Assembly: GCA_003564655.1 (NCBI GenBank)
Contig: PXES01000231.1
Coordinates: 1-6,446, forward strand
DNA length: 6,446 bases
Reading direction: 5' to 3'
Source of the DNA: Paracoccaceae bacterium
GTDB lineage: Bacteria > Pseudomonadota > Alphaproteobacteria > Rhodobacterales > Rhodobacteraceae
Both the position numbers and the translations under genes were made by a program. The notes beneath the pieces are model-generated. The model made no database searches. It saw only the letters and a list, made by a program, of their open reading frames with translations, and was not told the origin of the DNA. This document shows positions 1 through 5,750 of the stretch, piece after piece. The stretch's first letter is position 1. Every line of letters begins with the position of its first letter.

Positions 1-117
1 CACCACTGCCAGCCCTGGTGTGATCCCGTGTTCGGCCCGCAGCCCGGCCACCGCCTCGGCAACACGCCCGCGCAGCCCTTCGGCAAAGGCCCGCCCGTCA
101 AGTCTCTCAGCACTCAT
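1..117 (-). CDS. folD: FolD, methylenetetrahydrofolate dehydrogenase/cyclohydrolase (N-terminal 39 residues only)
   Basis: Only the first 39 codons are present; the gene continues beyond the left edge. FolD is a cytoplasmic bifunctional enzyme that oxidises 5,10-methylene-THF to methenyl-THF with NADP and then hydrolyses it to 10-formyl-THF. The visible start, MSAERLDGRAFAEGLRGRVA, followed by a stretch ending ITPGLAVV, matches the usual FolD opening: an 'xxxDGxxxA' segment, a basic helix, then 'PGLAVVLVG'. The catalytic lysine and the Rossmann fold lie outside the window. The ATG at 117-115 overlaps the TGA of the upstream chorismate mutase gene as ATGA, so translational coupling is likely. 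Purine-rich AAGG and AGAGGA stretches sit just upstream of the ATG. fhs lies two genes upstream on the same strand and acts on the same cofactor pool, which supports the call. The fragment is short, so the family assignment rests on the N-terminal pattern plus context. Confidence 0.85.
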   Translation of the reverse strand, partial: MSAERLDGRAFAEGLRGRVAEAVAGLRAEHGITPGLAVV

Positions 118-428
118 TCCTCTGCCTTCCCTTCATCCGGCCCCAGCACACGTTGCTCTCGCGCGATGGACCATTCGATCAGCCGTACCCAGATCTCGGC
201 GGCCAGCGCGGGGTCAAGCCCCTGCGCCTCCGCCGCGCTCCGTACTTTCGCCAGCACCTCCTCCACCCGATCCTCGATGCGCGCTGGCAACCCCTCGACC
301 GCCTTGATCTCGATGGCGCGGTCGATGCAGTCTGCCCGCTGCCGCAAAAGCTCCACCAGATCGCGGTCGATGCGGTCGATCTCGGCGCGCAGCTCGCGCA
401 TGTCGCGGCACTCGGACGGTTTTGGCAC
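114..428 (-). CDS. AroQ-type chorismate mutase (PchB-like small helical form)
   Basis: This 104-residue all-helical protein belongs to the AroQ fold, whose members convert chorismate to prephenate for phenylalanine and tyrosine synthesis in the cytoplasm. Helix 1 carries LRAEIDRIDRDLVELL. Aligning without gaps to the E. coli mutase domain places likely active-site residues at Arg14, Arg31, Lys42, Arg54 and Ser87. The position of the usual catalytic Gln (E. coli Gln88) appears to be Glu91. The N-terminal 'P-x-x-C' start and the 'I-x-W-x-I-A' motif near residues 84-89 also resemble PchB, an isochorismate-pyruvate lyase, so that activity cannot be excluded. I chose GTG at 428 because GGGGAG lies 6 bases upstream and the protein then has family length; the alternative is ATG at codon 10. 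The long frame upstream of this GTG is not family-like. The gene sits 132 bases after fhs and overlaps folD by 4 bases. Fold is confident; substrate less so. Confidence 0.85.
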   Translation of the reverse strand: MPKPSECRDMRELRAEIDRIDRDLVELLRQRADCIDRAIEIKAVEGLPARIEDRVEEVLAKVRSAAEAQGLDPALAAEIWVRLIEWSIAREQRVLGPDEGKAEE

Positions 429-431
429 GGG

Positions 432-440
432 CCTCTCCCC
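432..440 (-). promoter_or_regulatory. Ribosome binding site deciding the GTG start of the chorismate mutase gene
   Basis: Reading the minus strand, GGGGAGAGG lies immediately before the GTG at 428, with GGGGAG ending 6 bases from it. The other start, ATG at codon 10, has no comparable purine run. Starting at the GTG also keeps the short N-terminal segment seen in PchB-like mutases. Confidence 0.65.
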
Positions 441-493
441 TGATCGCTCTCGGGCGCTGGCTACCCGATGAACGCCACAGGGGCAATGCGCAC

Positions 494-557
494 GACGGGA
501 GGGTGGGCGGGGCGAGGTGCGGCGACCAGCCGCACGAGCGCCGCGCACCCTCCCGTC
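494..557 (-). terminator. Large nested hairpin directly after fhs (terminator, attenuator or mRNA-stabilising element)
   Basis: GACGGGAGGGTG (494-505) and CACCCTCCCGTC (546-557) are perfect 12-base inverted repeats. After one G-G mismatch the pairing resumes for four more base pairs (507-510 with 541-544). Inside sits a second perfect hairpin, GTGCGGC (517-523) with GCCGCAC (529-535) around a 5-base loop. The structure begins only 3 bases past the fhs stop on the transcribed strand and ends about 65 bases before the mutase start. No T-run follows it, so classical intrinsic termination is doubtful. It could lower readthrough into the mutase and folD genes, protect the 3' end of the fhs message, or both. 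The remaining bases up to the mutase start (429-493) hold only its ribosome site and no convincing promoter. Confidence 0.55.
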
Positions 558-560
558 CTC

Positions 561-2237
561 TCAGAACAACCCCTCGATCTCGCCCGCGTCATTGAAACGG
601 ATCGACTGGGCGGCGGGTTTGCGCGGCAGGCCCGGCATGGTCATGATCTCGCCGCAGATCACCACGATGAACCCCGCCCCCGCCGACAGCCGCACCTCGC
701 GCACCGGCACCGAATGATTGACCGGCGCGCCGCGCAGTTCCGGGTCGGTCGAGAAGGAATACTGCGTCTTGGCCATGCAGATCGGCAGGTTCCCGTGCCC
801 CGCCGCCTCCCACTCGCGCAGCTGGTTGCGGATCTTGGCATCCGCCAGCACATCATCGGCGCGGTAGATGCGCCGCGCGATGGTCTCGATCTTCTCGAAA
901 AGCGGCATCTCGTCAGGGTAGAGCGGCGCAAATTGCGCGACATCGGCATCGGCCAGTTCGGCCACCCGCGTCGCCAGCTCCGTGATCCCGGCCGAGCCCT
1001 CCGCCCAGTGGCGGCACAAAATCGCCTCGGACCCCAACGCCGCGACATACTCTTTCACCACATTGATCTCGGCCTCGGTGTCCGAGACGAAATGGTTGAT
1101 CGCCACGACCACCGGGACGCCAAAGGATTTCACATTCTCAACATGGCGACCCAGATTGGCGCAGCCCTTTTCGACCGCGCTGACATTTTCCGAACCCAGA
1201 TCGGCACGTGCCACGCCGCCGTTCATCTTCATCGCGCGCACGGTCGCCACGATCACCGCCACTGCCGGCTGCAGCCCCGCCTTGCGGCATTTGATGTCGA
1301 AGAACTTCTCGGCGCCCAGATCGGCCCCGAACCCGGCTTCGGTCACGACATAATCGGCCAACCCCAGCGCGGTCTGGGTGGCGACCACCGAATTGCAGCC
1401 ATGCGCGATATTGGCAAAGGGGCCACCATGCACGAAAGCGGGGTTGTTCTCCAGCGTCTGCACCAGATTGGGCTGCATCGCATCCTTCAAGAGCACCGCC
1501 ATCGCGCCCTCGGCGCCGATTTCACGGCACAGGATCGGGGTCTTGTCGCGCCGATAAGCGACCACGATGTCACCCAGACGCCGCTCGAGGTCTTGCAGAT
1601 CCGAGGCGAGGCAGAGGATCGCCTTCACCTCGGATGCCACGGTGATATCAAAGCCGGTCTGGCGCGGGAACCCGTTGGCCACACCGCCGAGATTGACCAC
1701 CATGTCGCGCAGCGCCCGGTCGTTCATGTCCATCACCCGCCGCCAGGTGATGCGGCGCTCGTCGATCTCCAGTTCGTTGCCCCAGTAGATGTGGTTGTCG
1801 ATCATCGCCGAAAGCAGGTTATGCGCCGAGGTGATGGCGTGGAAATCGCCCGTGAAGTGCAGGTTCATCTCCTCCATCGGCACGATCTGGGCATGCCCGC
1901 CGCCCGCGGCCCCCCCCTTCATGCCGAAATTCGGCCCCAGAGAGGCTTCGCGAATGCAGATCGCCGCGCGCTTGCCAATGGCGTTCAGACCGTCGCCCAG
2001 CCCCACGGTCGTTGTCGTCTTGCCCTCGCCCGCCGGGGTCGGGTTGATCGCGGTCACAAGGATCAGCTTGCCGCGCGGGCGTGCCCGGGCCTCGGCCACG
2101 AAGTCCTGGCTGACCTTGGCCTTGTCATGGCCATAGGGCAGCAGGTGGTCTGCCGGAATGCCCAGCTTGTCGCCGATCTCCTGGATCGGGCGTTTCTGCG
2201 CGGCGCGGGCAATCTCGATATCGGTCGGCATGCTCAT
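561..2237 (-). CDS. fhs: Formate-tetrahydrofolate ligase (10-formyl-THF synthetase)
   Basis: This 558-residue cytoplasmic enzyme has the normal full length for the family. It joins formate to tetrahydrofolate using ATP, giving 10-formyl-THF for purine and formyl-Met synthesis and, after FolD, other one-carbon units. The ATP-binding loop TPAGEGKTTTT is at residues 67-77. The conserved segment running through GPNFGMKGGAAGGG is at about 101-114, followed by NLHFTGDFHAI at about 125-135 and later by NNPAFVHGGPFANIAHG and the C-terminal MTMPGLPRKP. The start ATG at 2237 has GGGAG 7 bases upstream; a second Met at codon 3 is less well placed. The gene is divergent from the EamA transporter and is followed on the same strand by a strong hairpin, the chorismate mutase and folD. 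The folD partner supports a THF-linked role. One unusual detail is a run of eight G on the coding strand at 1917-1910, spanning the two glycine codons 108-109. No disrupted motif was seen. Confidence 0.98.
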   Translation of the reverse strand: MSMPTDIEIARAAQKRPIQEIGDKLGIPADHLLPYGHDKAKVSQDFVAEARARPRGKLILVTAINPTPAGEGKTTTTVGLGDGLNAIGKRAAICIREASLGPNFGMKGGAAGGGHAQIVPMEEMNLHFTGDFHAITSAHNLLSAMIDNHIYWGNELEIDERRITWRRVMDMNDRALRDMVVNLGGVANGFPRQTGFDITVASEVKAILCLASDLQDLERRLGDIVVAYRRDKTPILCREIGAEGAMAVLLKDAMQPNLVQTLENNPAFVHGGPFANIAHGCNSVVATQTALGLADYVVTEAGFGADLGAEKFFDIKCRKAGLQPAVAVIVATVRAMKMNGGVARADLGSENVSAVEKGCANLGRHVENVKSFGVPVVVAINHFVSDTEAEINVVKEYVAALGSEAILCRHWAEGSAGITELATRVAELADADVAQFAPLYPDEMPLFEKIETIARRIYRADDVLADAKIRNQLREWEAAGHGNLPICMAKTQYSFSTDPELRGAPVNHSVPVREVRLSAGAGFIVVICGEIMTMPGLPRKPAAQSIRFNDAGEIEGLF

Positions 2238-2355
2238 TCAGGCTCTCCCATGGGCTGGATTCGCGCGCACATTACCCGGCTTGGCATCGCTTGCGGGCGC
2301 AAATGCGACATCCGCAAGCGCTTAGACGCCCTTGCGGCGCCCGCGCGCCCAGCGC
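2238..2355. promoter_or_regulatory. Divergent intergenic region between fhs and the EamA gene, with a 9-bp inverted repeat
   Basis: These 118 bases must hold the promoters of both fhs (leftward) and the transporter (rightward), unless either is transcribed from further away. CGCTTGCGG at 2288-2296 and CCGCAAGCG at 2312-2320 are perfect inverted repeats 15 bases apart. A smaller CGCA-AA-TGCG hairpin (2298-2307) lies between them, and a third CTTGCGG copy is at 2331-2337. The repeat could be an operator or an RNA hairpin. On the plus strand TTGGCA at 2281-2286 is a good -35 match, but the sequence 17 bases on (TGCGAC) is a poor -10, so the exact promoter is not resolved. The ribosome site for fhs, GGGAG, is at 2249-2245. 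Confidence 0.45.
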
Positions 2356-3243
2356 ATGAGTGGGGTGATGGAGCATCCGCCCGACCAGACCCTGCGCGCC
2401 GCCCTCTGGATCTCGGGCGCAATCGCGTCATTCCTGCTGATGGCCGTGGCCGGGCGGGTCGTGCAGGCCGAGATGAGCACCTTTGCGCTGATGTTCTGGC
2501 GCTCGCTGATCGGGCTCGGGCTGGTGCTGGCGGTCTGGCGCGCGTTGGGGCCGGGCCGTCCGACGCTGCGCCCGGCAAGTCCCCGCACCCATGCACTGCG
2601 CCACACGGTGCATTTCGCCGGGCAGAACCTGTGGTTCTGGGGGCTGACGGTGCTGCCGCTCGCACAGCTCGTGGCGCTGGAATTCACTTCCCCGATATGG
2701 GTGGTGCTGCTCGCCCCGCTGCTTCTGGGCGAGCGCTTTACCCCGCGCAAGCTGGTCGTGGCGCTGATCGGCTTCTGCGGCATCCTGATCGTCGCGCGGC
2801 CAGGGCTCGCGCCCGTAGGGCTGGGGCATGCCGCGGCACTGGGCGCGGCGCTGTGCTTTGCGCTCAACATCCTGCTGACACGGCGGCTGATGCGCGACAA
2901 CAGCGTGCTTTGCGTGCTGTTCTGGATGACGCTGGTGCAGACGGGGCTGGCGCTGCCGACGGGGCTTGCCACCGGAATGGGCTGGCCCTCGGCCGCGCTC
3001 TGGCCGTGGCTGGTGGCGCTGGGGGTGACGGGTCTCTCGGCGCATTACTGCCTGACCTCGGCGCTCAATGTCGCCTCGGCCTCGGTCGTGGCGCCGATGG
3101 AGTTCCTGCGCCTGCCACTGATCGCGATGCTGGGGATGGTCCTTTACGCCGAGCCGCTGGACGCGTTCGTTTTCCTCGGCGCGGCGGTGATCTTCGCCGC
3201 CAACATGCTCAACGCCCGCGGCCCGCGCCCTGCCCGCGTCTGA
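2356..3243 (+). CDS. EamA/DMT-family inner-membrane transporter
   Basis: This protein of about 295 residues has roughly ten hydrophobic segments, beginning near residues 15, 42, 86, 110, 132, 157, 185, 213, 240 and 269. They are arranged as the two repeated EamA halves of the drug/metabolite transporter superfamily. Family marks include LEFTSPIWVVLLAPLLLGER at about 109-127 followed by 'GFCGILIVARPG', which closes the first EamA domain. The second half contains 'LSAHYCLTSALNVASASVVAP' features and ends in 'LGAAVIF'. The basic stretch RRLMR at about 176-180 follows helix 6. Such proteins export or import small metabolites, and the substrate cannot be read from sequence. The start is uncertain: ATG at 2356 is used here, but ATG at 2368 is equally plausible from family length, and neither has a clear ribosome site. 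An in-frame stop at 2323-2325 limits any extension. It is convergent with asd and divergent from fhs, so probably a single-gene transcript. Confidence 0.9.
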   Translation: MSGVMEHPPDQTLRAALWISGAIASFLLMAVAGRVVQAEMSTFALMFWRSLIGLGLVLAVWRALGPGRPTLRPASPRTHALRHTVHFAGQNLWFWGLTVLPLAQLVALEFTSPIWVVLLAPLLLGERFTPRKLVVALIGFCGILIVARPGLAPVGLGHAAALGAALCFALNILLTRRLMRDNSVLCVLFWMTLVQTGLALPTGLATGMGWPSAALWPWLVALGVTGLSAHYCLTSALNVASASVVAPMEFLRLPLIAMLGMVLYAEPLDAFVFLGAAVIFAANMLNARGPRPARV

Positions 3244-3249
3244 GCCCCC

Positions 3250-3274
3250 GCCAATGCGCCCTTCGCGCATTGGC
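3250..3274. terminator. Perfect 10-bp hairpin after the EamA gene, first of two tandem hairpins
   Basis: GCCAATGCGC (3250-3259) pairs with GCGCATTGGC (3265-3274) around the loop CCTTC. It starts 6 bases after the transporter stop and lies in the convergent gap shared with asd, so it can act in either direction. There is no T-run on either side. The arm sequence CAATGCGC recurs in two other intergenic gaps of this window. Confidence 0.65.
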
Positions 3275-3327
3275 AGCGCCCGCGAGGGGGACATGGGCGG
3301 GCGGGTGGGGTCCCCCGAGCGGGCGCT
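3275..3327. terminator. Second tandem hairpin of the convergent gap, with a G-quadruplex motif in the loop
   Basis: The 18-base arms 3275-3292 and 3310-3327 pair at 16 of 18 positions: nine base pairs starting AGCGCCCGC/GCGGGCGCT, a 2-base internal mismatch, then seven pairs GGGGGAC/GTCCCCC. The loop 3293-3309 contains GGGCGGGCGGGTGGG (3295-3309), a four-tract G-quadruplex pattern with single-base linkers on the plus strand. The element abuts the preceding hairpin with no gap, and its right arm ends 5 bases before the end of the asd stop codon. A short CTTTCC follows in the plus direction, so this hairpin is the better candidate for ending the EamA transcript. It would also be the first structure met by transcription leaving asd. 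Confidence 0.65.
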
Positions 3328-3332
3328 TTCCG

Positions 3333-4355
3333 TCAGCCTTTCTTGAGACAGCGCGACCCAAGCACCTCGGCAATCTGCACGGCGTTCAGCGCCGCGCCCT
3401 TGCGCAGATTGTCGCTGACGCACCAGATGTTCAGCCCGTTCTCGATGGTCGAGTCCTGCCGGATGCGGCTGATATAGGTGGCATACTCGCCCACGCAGTC
3501 GACGGGCGTGATGTAGCCGCCATCCTCGCGCTTGTCGACGACCAAGAGGCCCGGCGCCTCGCGCAGGATGTCGCGCGCCTCGTCCTCGTCGAGGAAATCC
3601 TCGAACTCGATATTGATCGCCTCCGAATGGCCCACGAAGACCGGCACCCGCACGCAGGTTGCCGTCAGCTTGATCGACGGGTCCATGATCTTCTTGGTCT
3701 CGGCGACCATCTTCCACTCTTCCTTGGTCGAGCCGTCATCGAGGAAGACATCGATATGCGGGATCACGTTGAAGGCGATCTGCTTGGGGTAGACGCTGGG
3801 CGCGACCTCCTGCCCCGGCACATACATGCCCTTGGTCTGGTTCCACAGCTCGTCCATCGCCTCCTTGCCCGAGCCCGAGACCGACTGGTAGGGGCTGACC
3901 ACCACCCGCTTGATCCGCGCGCGGTCGTGCAGGGGCTTGAGCGCGACCACCATCTGCGCGGTCGAGCAGTTGGGGTTCGCGATAATGTTCTTCTTGGTGT
4001 AGCCGTCCACGGCCTCGGCATTCACCTCGGGCACGACCAGCGGCACATCCGGATCGTAGCGGTAGAGCGACGAGTTGTCGATCACCACGCAGCCCGCCTT
4101 GGCGGCGCGCGGTGCATAGGTCTTGGTCGCCTCGCCGCCGATGGCGAACAGCGCGATGTCCCAGCCGGTGAAATCGAACTGCTCGAGGTCCTGGCATTTC
4201 AGCGTGCGGTCGCCGAAGCTCACCTCGGTGCCGAGCGAGCGGCGCGAGGCCAGCGCGGCGATCTCATCGACGGGGAATTCCCGCTCGGCGAGGATGTTCA
4301 GCATTTCGTGGCCCACATTCCCGGTGGCCCCCACGACGACGATCTTGTAGCCCAT
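3333..4355 (-). CDS. asd: Aspartate-semialdehyde dehydrogenase
   Basis: This 340-residue cytoplasmic enzyme of normal length reduces aspartyl phosphate to aspartate semialdehyde with NADPH. It is the branch point to lysine/diaminopimelate, threonine and methionine. The NADP-binding loop GATGNVG is at residues 9-15. The catalytic cysteine is Cys130 in NPNCSTAQM, with Gln157 in SPYQSVSGSG. The substrate-side Arg236 is in CVRVPVF, and the acid/base His243 is in VGHSEA. All expected catalytic residues are present. The ATG at 4355 has AGGAGG 5 bases upstream and the Rossmann strand starts at once after it; the frame stays open further upstream but that extension is not family-like. The MFS gene ends 67 bases upstream on the same strand, so co-transcription is possible, although a weak -10-like GATAAC lies in the gap at 4391-4386. 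The two hairpins before the convergent EamA gene probably end this transcript. Confidence 0.98.
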   Translation of the reverse strand: MGYKIVVVGATGNVGHEMLNILAEREFPVDEIAALASRRSLGTEVSFGDRTLKCQDLEQFDFTGWDIALFAIGGEATKTYAPRAAKAGCVVIDNSSLYRYDPDVPLVVPEVNAEAVDGYTKKNIIANPNCSTAQMVVALKPLHDRARIKRVVVSPYQSVSGSGKEAMDELWNQTKGMYVPGQEVAPSVYPKQIAFNVIPHIDVFLDDGSTKEEWKMVAETKKIMDPSIKLTATCVRVPVFVGHSEAINIEFEDFLDEDEARDILREAPGLLVVDKREDGGYITPVDCVGEYATYISRIRQDSTIENGLNIWCVSDNLRKGAALNAVQIAEVLGSRCLKKG

Positions 4356-4360
4356 TACGG

Positions 4361-4366
4361 CCTCCT
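4361..4366 (-). promoter_or_regulatory. Strong ribosome binding site of asd
   Basis: On the minus strand AGGAGG ends 5 bases before the ATG at 4355. This is the best Shine-Dalgarno match in the window and fixes the asd start against the longer open frame that continues upstream. Confidence 0.8.
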
Positions 4367-4422
4367 GTGCAGGTTCGGGCGCGGTGTTATCGCATCCGGC
4401 GCGCAAGGTGAAGGGCGCGGGC

Positions 4423-5601
4423 TCAGTCGGTGCGGTCCCTTGAGGCCATATAGACAAGGCAGCCCGCCAGCAGCACCAGCGCGAAGAAGCCGAACAGCGC
4501 CTGATAGGCGGCCTCGGGCGGCATGTCGGGGGCACGCGCGTGGATCGGCCCGCTGAGCATCTGCAACACGCCCGCCCCGCCGATCGAGCACAGGTTCAGC
4601 ACGCTGATGCCGCGTCCGGTCAGATGGGGCGGGATGAAGCTGCGGCCATGCGCCATCAGCACCGGAAAGGACGCGCCGAAGAACCCCACCCCGGCGAACA
4701 GCACCGCCACCTGCCAGAACCCCGCCAGCGGCGCGACCCAGAGCGCGGTCAGACACGCCACCCCGGCCAGATTGCCCCCCAGAACGACGTATTTGCGCGT
4801 CCCCAGCACCCGGTCGAGCGGCCCGTAGACAAAATTCCCCGCAATCATCGCCACCGCCATAACCAGCGTCACCTGGCCAACCGCCGTGGCGCCCGCACCA
4901 TAGAGATCTGCGTAGAACGGCCCCACCCAAAGCCCGCGCAGCCCGGCGGCGGCGGCGTAATTCACTGTCATCAGAGGGAAAAGCAGCCACAGCGCGCGGA
5001 TGCGCAGCAGGTCGCGCATCCCGCCCGTCTCGCCCGCACGCGCCTCGGCGCGCGGCACCTCCGGGACGCGGACCCAGATCAGCAGGCTGATCAGGGCGGT
5101 GATCGCCGCCATCCCGGCCATCGCGGCGCGCCAGCCGAAGGCCTCGGCCACCCAGGCCAGCGGCAGCGCGCCCAGGATGTTGCCCAGCGAGCCCAAGCCC
5201 AGCACCACCCCTGCAAGTGTCGCGAACACGGCAGCCGGGTAGAGCCGCGCGAAGATGAAATAGGACGCCATCAGCACTGGCGCGCAGCCCGCCCCGAGTG
5301 CTGCGAGCGCCATATGCACCTCCAGCGCCGAGTTCGCCTGCGCCATCAGCAGCGCGCCGCCAGTGCCGCCCAGCCCCAGCATAAGCGCGGTCGTGCGGCG
5401 CGGCCCGAACCGGTCGAGCGCCATGCCTACGGGAAGTTGCATCGCCGCGAAGACAAGGAACCAAAGCCCCGAGGCGATGGCCAGATCATCGGCACTCAGG
5501 CCGATATCGGCCTGCAGCATCCCCGACAGCACAGCGAGGAAGGCGCGATAGAACTGGCTGAGCATGAAGCCCAGCACCAGAAGGGTCAGTCCGAGCTTCA
5601 T
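4423..5601 (-). CDS. Major facilitator superfamily (MFS) transporter
   Basis: This 392-residue inner-membrane protein has about 12 hydrophobic helices. The MFS signature loop between helices 2 and 3 is PVGMALDRFGPRR at residues 57-69. A weaker second copy, GPLDRVLGTRK at about 260-270, sits at the equivalent place in the second half. A glycine-rich helix near 129-145 (GVVLGLGSLGNILG) resembles the family's helix-5 motif. A hydrophilic linker at about 179-200, rich in Glu and Arg, separates the two six-helix bundles. The substrate cannot be told from sequence. The start ATG at 5601 has an in-frame TGA about 40 bases upstream and no visible Shine-Dalgarno sequence, so translation may be weak or start at another Met (codon 13 or 28). 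A promoter candidate and palindrome lie just upstream. asd follows 67 bases downstream. Divergent orientation from the Ada-like regulator could mean shared control, which is inference only. Confidence 0.92.
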   Translation of the reverse strand: MKLGLTLLVLGFMLSQFYRAFLAVLSGMLQADIGLSADDLAIASGLWFLVFAAMQLPVGMALDRFGPRRTTALMLGLGGTGGALLMAQANSALEVHMALAALGAGCAPVLMASYFIFARLYPAAVFATLAGVVLGLGSLGNILGALPLAWVAEAFGWRAAMAGMAAITALISLLIWVRVPEVPRAEARAGETGGMRDLLRIRALWLLFPLMTVNYAAAAGLRGLWVGPFYADLYGAGATAVGQVTLVMAVAMIAGNFVYGPLDRVLGTRKYVVLGGNLAGVACLTALWVAPLAGFWQVAVLFAGVGFFGASFPVLMAHGRSFIPPHLTGRGISVLNLCSIGGAGVLQMLSGPIHARAPDMPPEAAYQALFGFFALVLLAGCLVYMASRDRTD

Positions 5602-5624
5602 GGGCGAGACAGCGGTTTGAGGAA

Positions 5625-5641
5625 TGCCTGTTTTTCAGGCA
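5625..5641. promoter_or_regulatory. Palindrome upstream of the MFS gene (operator-like)
   Basis: TGCCTG (5625-5630) and CAGGCA (5636-5641) are perfect 6-base inverted repeats around five T. The palindrome lies 24 bases before the MFS start codon and overlaps the start point expected from the promoter candidate at 5644-5672. A repressor binding here would block that promoter; it could equally be a small hairpin in the leader RNA. Confidence 0.4.
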
Positions 5642-5643
5642 CA

Positions 5644-5672
5644 TCTTTATTGAACCTGTGAAGCAATGGCAA
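5644..5672 (-). promoter_or_regulatory. Candidate sigma-70-type promoter for the MFS gene
   Basis: On the minus strand TTGCCA (5672-5667, 5 of 6 to consensus) is separated by 17 bases from TAAAGA (5649-5644, 3 of 6). The region is locally AT-richer than its surroundings. It would start transcription near 5637 and give a leader of about 36 bases. Judged by eye only. Confidence 0.4.
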
Positions 5673-5685
5673 CGCCCAATGCGCA
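5664..5685 (+). repeat. Two CAATG-type direct half-sites in the divergent gap
   Basis: CAATGGCA (5664-5671) and CAATGCGCA (5677-5685) are imperfect direct repeats with starts 13 bases apart. AraC-family regulators often bind direct repeats, and such a regulator domain is encoded just downstream. The second copy also resembles the AAAGCGCA box bound by E. coli Ada (7 of 8 bases in AATGCGCA). The first copy overlaps the -35 of the MFS promoter candidate. The remaining bases to 5750 show no convincing promoter for the rightward gene. Confidence 0.25.
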
Positions 5686-5750
5686 GCTTCCGGGTCGCGC
5701 GGAGGGCCGGTTCGGGCTAGACAGGCCCTGCCGCAAGAGGGGGCAGCGCC

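Noticed and set aside
447..475. Possible promoter for the mutase gene (TTGCCC-17-TAGCCA on the minus strand)
   Set aside because: Only 4 of 6 and 2 of 6 matches to consensus; not distinguishable from chance.
429..548. Extended N-terminus of the chorismate mutase frame (144 residues)
   Set aside because: The extra 40 residues are Arg/Pro/Ser-rich, run through the hairpin region and have no family equivalent; the GTG at 428 has a good ribosome site.
2428..3717. Minus-strand open frame of 429 codons
   Set aside because: Antisense to the EamA gene and out of frame with asd; low-complexity Arg/Gln/Gly composition.
4386..4412. Possible separate promoter for asd (TTCACC-15-GATAAC on the minus strand)
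   Set aside because: The spacer is too short and the -35 is weak; transcription from the MFS gene is an equally good explanation.
4356..4535. Extended N-terminus of the asd frame (400 residues)
   Set aside because: It overlaps the end of the MFS gene, and the strong AGGAGG and the Rossmann start both point to the ATG at 4355.
468..4556. Plus-strand open frame of 1362 codons
   Set aside because: It runs antisense to fhs, through the EamA gene in another frame, and antisense to asd. Its product is Arg/His/Ala-rich with no domain pattern. Long empty frames opposite genes are common at this GC content.
4540..5661. Plus-strand open frame of 373 codons
   Set aside because: Antisense to the MFS gene, which has a clear 12-helix pattern and MFS motifs; the shadow product is rich in Arg, His, Gln and Pro and has no fold signature.
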